DNA of 63,382 nucleotides from Cypionkella sp. (GTDB taxonomy: Bacteria > Pseudomonadota > Alphaproteobacteria > Rhodobacterales > Rhodobacteraceae). The DNA lies in contig NZ_JAQGKQ010000098.1 of the NCBI RefSeq assembly GCF_028290025.1, positions 1 to 63,382 on the forward strand, given 5' to 3'. Below the pieces are notes generated by a model. That model saw only the letters and a list, made by a program, of their open reading frames with translations. It was not told the origin of the DNA and ran no database searches. Both the position numbers and the translations under genes were made by a program. Below, piece after piece: positions 61,344 through 63,382 of this stretch (positions are counted from its first letter, which is position 1; each line of letters starts with the position of its first letter).

Positions 61344-61703
61344 TCAATCGCTATCGTCCCTCGGCGGTGGATCAGATGCCCACTGCGCATCGGTGCCCGT
61401 GTCGGGAAGTTTCGGCTGCGCCAGATGCCGATGCGCTTTCGCCAGCATCAGCGCCGACATGGGTGCTGTCACCAACAGAAAAATCGTGATCAGCACGCCA
61501 TGCCAGTTGGCAATGCCATTTTGCCAGCCGATAACCGTTGCCGCGATCAGGATTGCACCGACGCCGACCGTGGTGGCTTCGGTTGGCGCGTGGAGTCGTT
61601 GCATCGGCTCGCGCAGTTTCAACATGCCAAAGCTGCCGATCAGACCAAACAACCCGCCCACTGCCAGCACTCCAGAGATTACCAGATCAATCACGACGTT
61701 CAT
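61344..61703 (-). CDS. mnhG: Monovalent cation/H+ antiporter subunit G
   Basis: A 119-residue protein with three membrane helices (residues 5-26, 42-60, 68-87) and the segment GSFGMLKLREPMQRLHAPTE, typical of MnhG/MrpG/PhaG. It is the last gene of the Mrp-type operon and overlaps mnhF by four bases. The C-terminal tail is polar and Asp-rich. It is required for assembly of the multisubunit sodium or potassium/proton antiporter. Confidence 0.93.
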   Translation of the reverse strand: MNVVIDLVISGVLAVGGLFGLIGSFGMLKLREPMQRLHAPTEATTVGVGAILIAATVIGWQNGIANWHGVLITIFLLVTAPMSALMLAKAHRHLAQPKLPDTGTDAQWASDPPPRDDSD

Positions 61704-61972
61704 TCGACAATCCTACCACGCAGGTAAAACTTACAAAAGGCGACGGTGCCGAAATACCCGGTCATTGCGAACAGCATGCCGATATCCATGCTGATCGCGG
61801 AGCGGCTTTGCGCGCCATAAAGCACGATCAGGGCGAGCATATTGATCACCATCGTATCGACCACAAGTATGCGATCCAGTACCGTCGGCGCTGTGGCGAG
61901 GCGCCAGAGATTGAGCAAAAGCGCCAATGCAAAGCAGGCGATTGCGAAGGGAAGCGCATATCCAAGCATCAC
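61700..61972 (-). CDS. mnhF: Monovalent cation/H+ antiporter subunit F
   Basis: A 90-residue protein with three membrane helices. LLNLWRLATAPTVLDRILVV DTMV-type sequence at about residues 20-43 contains the conserved Asp-Arg of MnhF/MrpF. It overlaps mnhE and mnhG by four bases at each end, so the subunits are made together. Confidence 0.94.
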   Translation of the reverse strand: MMLGYALPFAIACFALALLLNLWRLATAPTVLDRILVVDTMVINMLALIVLYGAQSRSAISMDIGMLFAMTGYFGTVAFCKFYLRGRIVE

Positions 61973-62457
61973 ATAAAGATCCTTTTCAGTCTGGACTCGT
62001 AGCGGGATTTTATCGCGTCGCGCACGGCATCTGGATTGCGGGTGTGCAAAACGTGGACCAAAAGCGCCTTATTGTCAGTGGAGAATTCGGCAGTTAGCGT
62101 ACCCGGCGTCAGGGTGATGGTGGCTGCCAACAATGCCATCGCCTCGGGATCGGGCAGGTCAACCGGGACGGTGATCCAAACCGATGCAATCTTGCGCGCT
62201 GGCATGAAAAGGATGATCGCCGCGATCTCTACATTGGCGCACAAAATGTCGCCAAGCACAAAAATGACGTAGCCAATCAGCCGCATCGAATGGATGCGCG
62301 GGCGACCGGGCCACCACGGTTGCGTGGCGAGCGGGACCAAAATAGCAAGCAATGTGGCCAAGATCAGGTTGTTCAGGTTGGCGCTGTTGGCCAGCAAAAG
62401 CCAACCGATAAACAGCATGAAGGAAAGCAGCGGATGGGGAAACAGGCGGCGCATCAT
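61969..62457 (-). CDS. mnhE: Monovalent cation/H+ antiporter subunit E
   Basis: A 162-residue protein. The first 60 residues are mostly membrane helices (PLLSFMLFIGWLLLANSANL, LILATLLAILVPLATQPWWP), and the cytoplasmic part has VPVDLPDPEAMALLAATITL TPGTL-type sequence and VHVLHTRNPDAV, typical of MnhE/MrpE. It overlaps mnhD by four bases. Confidence 0.94.
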   Translation of the reverse strand: MMRRLFPHPLLSFMLFIGWLLLANSANLNNLILATLLAILVPLATQPWWPGRPRIHSMRLIGYVIFVLGDILCANVEIAAIILFMPARKIASVWITVPVDLPDPEAMALLAATITLTPGTLTAEFSTDNKALLVHVLHTRNPDAVRDAIKSRYESRLKRIFM

Positions 62458-63382
62458 GGTGCCTTAAGCTGATTGACGGCGATGTAGGCTTGCGGGGCGT
62501 GCAGGGCTTTGGCGGTTTGGTTCAGCGCGTCAGTGATCGGGCCTGCGGCGAGGGTAAGCGCGGCCAAGGCTGCGAGGCAAAGCAGGACGGCGGCTGTGCT
62601 TTGGGCGGCGGCTTCTGAGCCGGGGGATTTCCAGAACAGGTCTGATCCTGCGCGAGCAAGGCCGATCATCGTGAGCAGTGAGGTGATCAGGATCATGCTC
62701 CACGCCAGCGTGTCGTTGCGCAGCGCGTCGAGGATCAGCAGTTTGCCGATAAAGCCCGACAGCGGCGGCATTCCAGCCATGGCGATGGCGGCAGCCATGT
62801 ATAGCGCGGCGGTCAGGCCATCGCGGCGGGTGCGGGCAAGGTCAGCGACCAGGAAAAGTGCTGCGGTCGCGAGGGTGGAGTGCACGATATAGTATAGCGC
62901 GGCAGAGGTGGCTTGTGGCGTGAAGGCCGAGACTGAGAGCATCAGCATTCCCATTGACCCAATGACGCTGTAGGCAATTTGGCGCGGCAAGTTGTGGGTG
63001 GCGATCGTGCCTAGCGCGCCGACCGTCATAGTCGCTATCGATGCGGGATAAAGCAGATCGGCCAGCAGCGTTGTGATGGCGGGCAGGTCAGTCGGAAAAA
63101 CCAACGTGCCAAAGCGGATCAGCGCGTAGGCCCCGACTTTGGTCATCACAGCAAACAGCGCGGCAACCGGCCCGGGGGCGTTGGCATAGCTGCCGGGAAG
63201 CCAGAATTGCAATGGCACCAGTGCTGCCTTGACTGCGAAGACCAGCATCATAAGCACGGCGGCGACTCGGATCAGCGCGGTGTCATTGGCAGGGATCAGT
63301 GGCAGTTTCTGCGCGAGGTCAGCCATGTTGAGCGTTCCGGTGGTGCTGTAAATCGTCGCCAGCGCAAACAGGAACAGCGTCG
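62454..63382 (-). CDS. mnhD: Monovalent cation/H+ antiporter subunit D, 5' end beyond the window
   Basis: A partial frame of about 309 residues that is open to the right edge; the Met at 63326 is internal, since upstream codons read TLFLFALATIYSTTGTLNMA. VFAVKAALVPLQFWLPGSYA is the key NuoL/M/N-like helix with the conserved Lys, followed by NAPGPVAALFAVMTKVGAYA and GMPPLSGFIGKLLILDALRN. At least eight membrane helices are seen. MnhD resembles NADH dehydrogenase proton-pumping subunits. Subunits A, B and C should lie to the right of this window. Confidence 0.95.
   Translation of the reverse strand, partial: TLFLFALATIYSTTGTLNMADLAQKLPLIPANDTALIRVAAVLMMLVFAVKAALVPLQFWLPGSYANAPGPVAALFAVMTKVGAYALIRFGTLVFPTDLPAITTLLADLLYPASIATMTVGALGTIATHNLPRQIAYSVIGSMGMLMLSVSAFTPQATSAALYYIVHSTLATAALFLVADLARTRRDGLTAALYMAAAIAMAGMPPLSGFIGKLLILDALRNDTLAWSMILITSLLTMIGLARAGSDLFWKSPGSEAAAQSTAAVLLCLAALAALTLAAGPITDALNQTAKALHAPQAYIAVNQLKAP

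Noticed and set aside
1..63382. CRISPR arrays, insertion sequences, tRNA or rRNA genes
   Set aside because: I looked for regular direct repeats, transposase motifs, and cloverleaf or rRNA landmarks in the gaps and found none.

Overview
The window is a GC-rich bacterial chromosome segment that looks like the order Rhodobacterales (Alphaproteobacteria, Rhodobacteraceae or a close relative). The evidence is a RpoE-ChrR sigma/anti-sigma pair next to a divergent furan-fatty-acid type operon, an RsbV/RsbW pair like RbaV-RbaW, COQ9 divergent from rpsU, an ALDH16-type double aldehyde dehydrogenase next to deoC, a purH-lspA-DUF3035-M16 gene run, and a short intergenic repeat of a kind I remember from this family. 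I see no rRNA, tRNA, insertion sequence, prophage or CRISPR array. The genus cannot be fixed from the sequence alone.

Layout. 1-4.8 kb: a cut-off SGNH-hydrolase-like gene, two saccharopine dehydrogenases (lysine catabolism) and a heparinase II/III-family gene. 4.8-13.8 kb: a long co-directional run of purH, lspA, a DUF3035 lipoprotein, two M16 peptidase-family genes (one catalytic, one lacking the zinc site), mutL, rmuC and a HutD-family gene, several with ATGA overlaps. 13.8-18.0 kb: chrR and rpoE facing left, and a three-gene flavoprotein/DUF1365/SDR operon facing right, with back-to-back TGATCC promoter elements between them. 18-25.5 kb: rsmB, an SDHAF4-like small gene missed by length filters, dapB, rbfA, a phosphodiester glycosidase, truB, a DUF1643 gene, a frameshifted RTX-type calcium-binding gene and rpsO. 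25.5-31.7 kb: pnp with a structured leader, a rhamnan-synthesis-F-like gene, a 1-Cys peroxiredoxin and an aldehyde dehydrogenase.

31.7-42.2 kb: an Fe-S flavoprotein of the old-yellow-enzyme/TMADH class, an FMN-binding glutamate-synthase-like gene whose C-terminus is out of frame, rluA with a homocysteine methyltransferase-family gene, a ggt-msrC-GFA operon, the RbaV/RbaW-like pair, hspQ, an SLT lipoprotein and lolA. 42.2-49.9 kb: a gene-free stretch with inverted-repeat motifs, a CHCC zinc-finger gene, a DUF2459 gene, polA, DUF1203, a HIT protein, and a divergent glycosyltransferase/sulfotransferase pair. 50-63.4 kb: quinone oxidoreductase, COQ9, rpsU, a transglutaminase-like gene, a Tat-exported PhoX-family gene, lrp/ald, mscL, the ALDH16-deoC pair, and the mnhD-E-F-G end of a cation/proton antiporter operon that runs off the right edge.

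Most of the window is ordinary core metabolism. The points most worth a second look are: a dispersed intergenic repeat whose copies all lie in the same orientation regardless of neighbouring gene direction; the SigmaE divergent promoter pair with a shortened regulon operon; two apparent frameshifts (RTX gene and glutamate-synthase-like gene); the sulfotransferase/glycosyltransferase pair; and the pnp leader hairpin. All assignments come from reading the sequence and from family knowledge; no database search was run.
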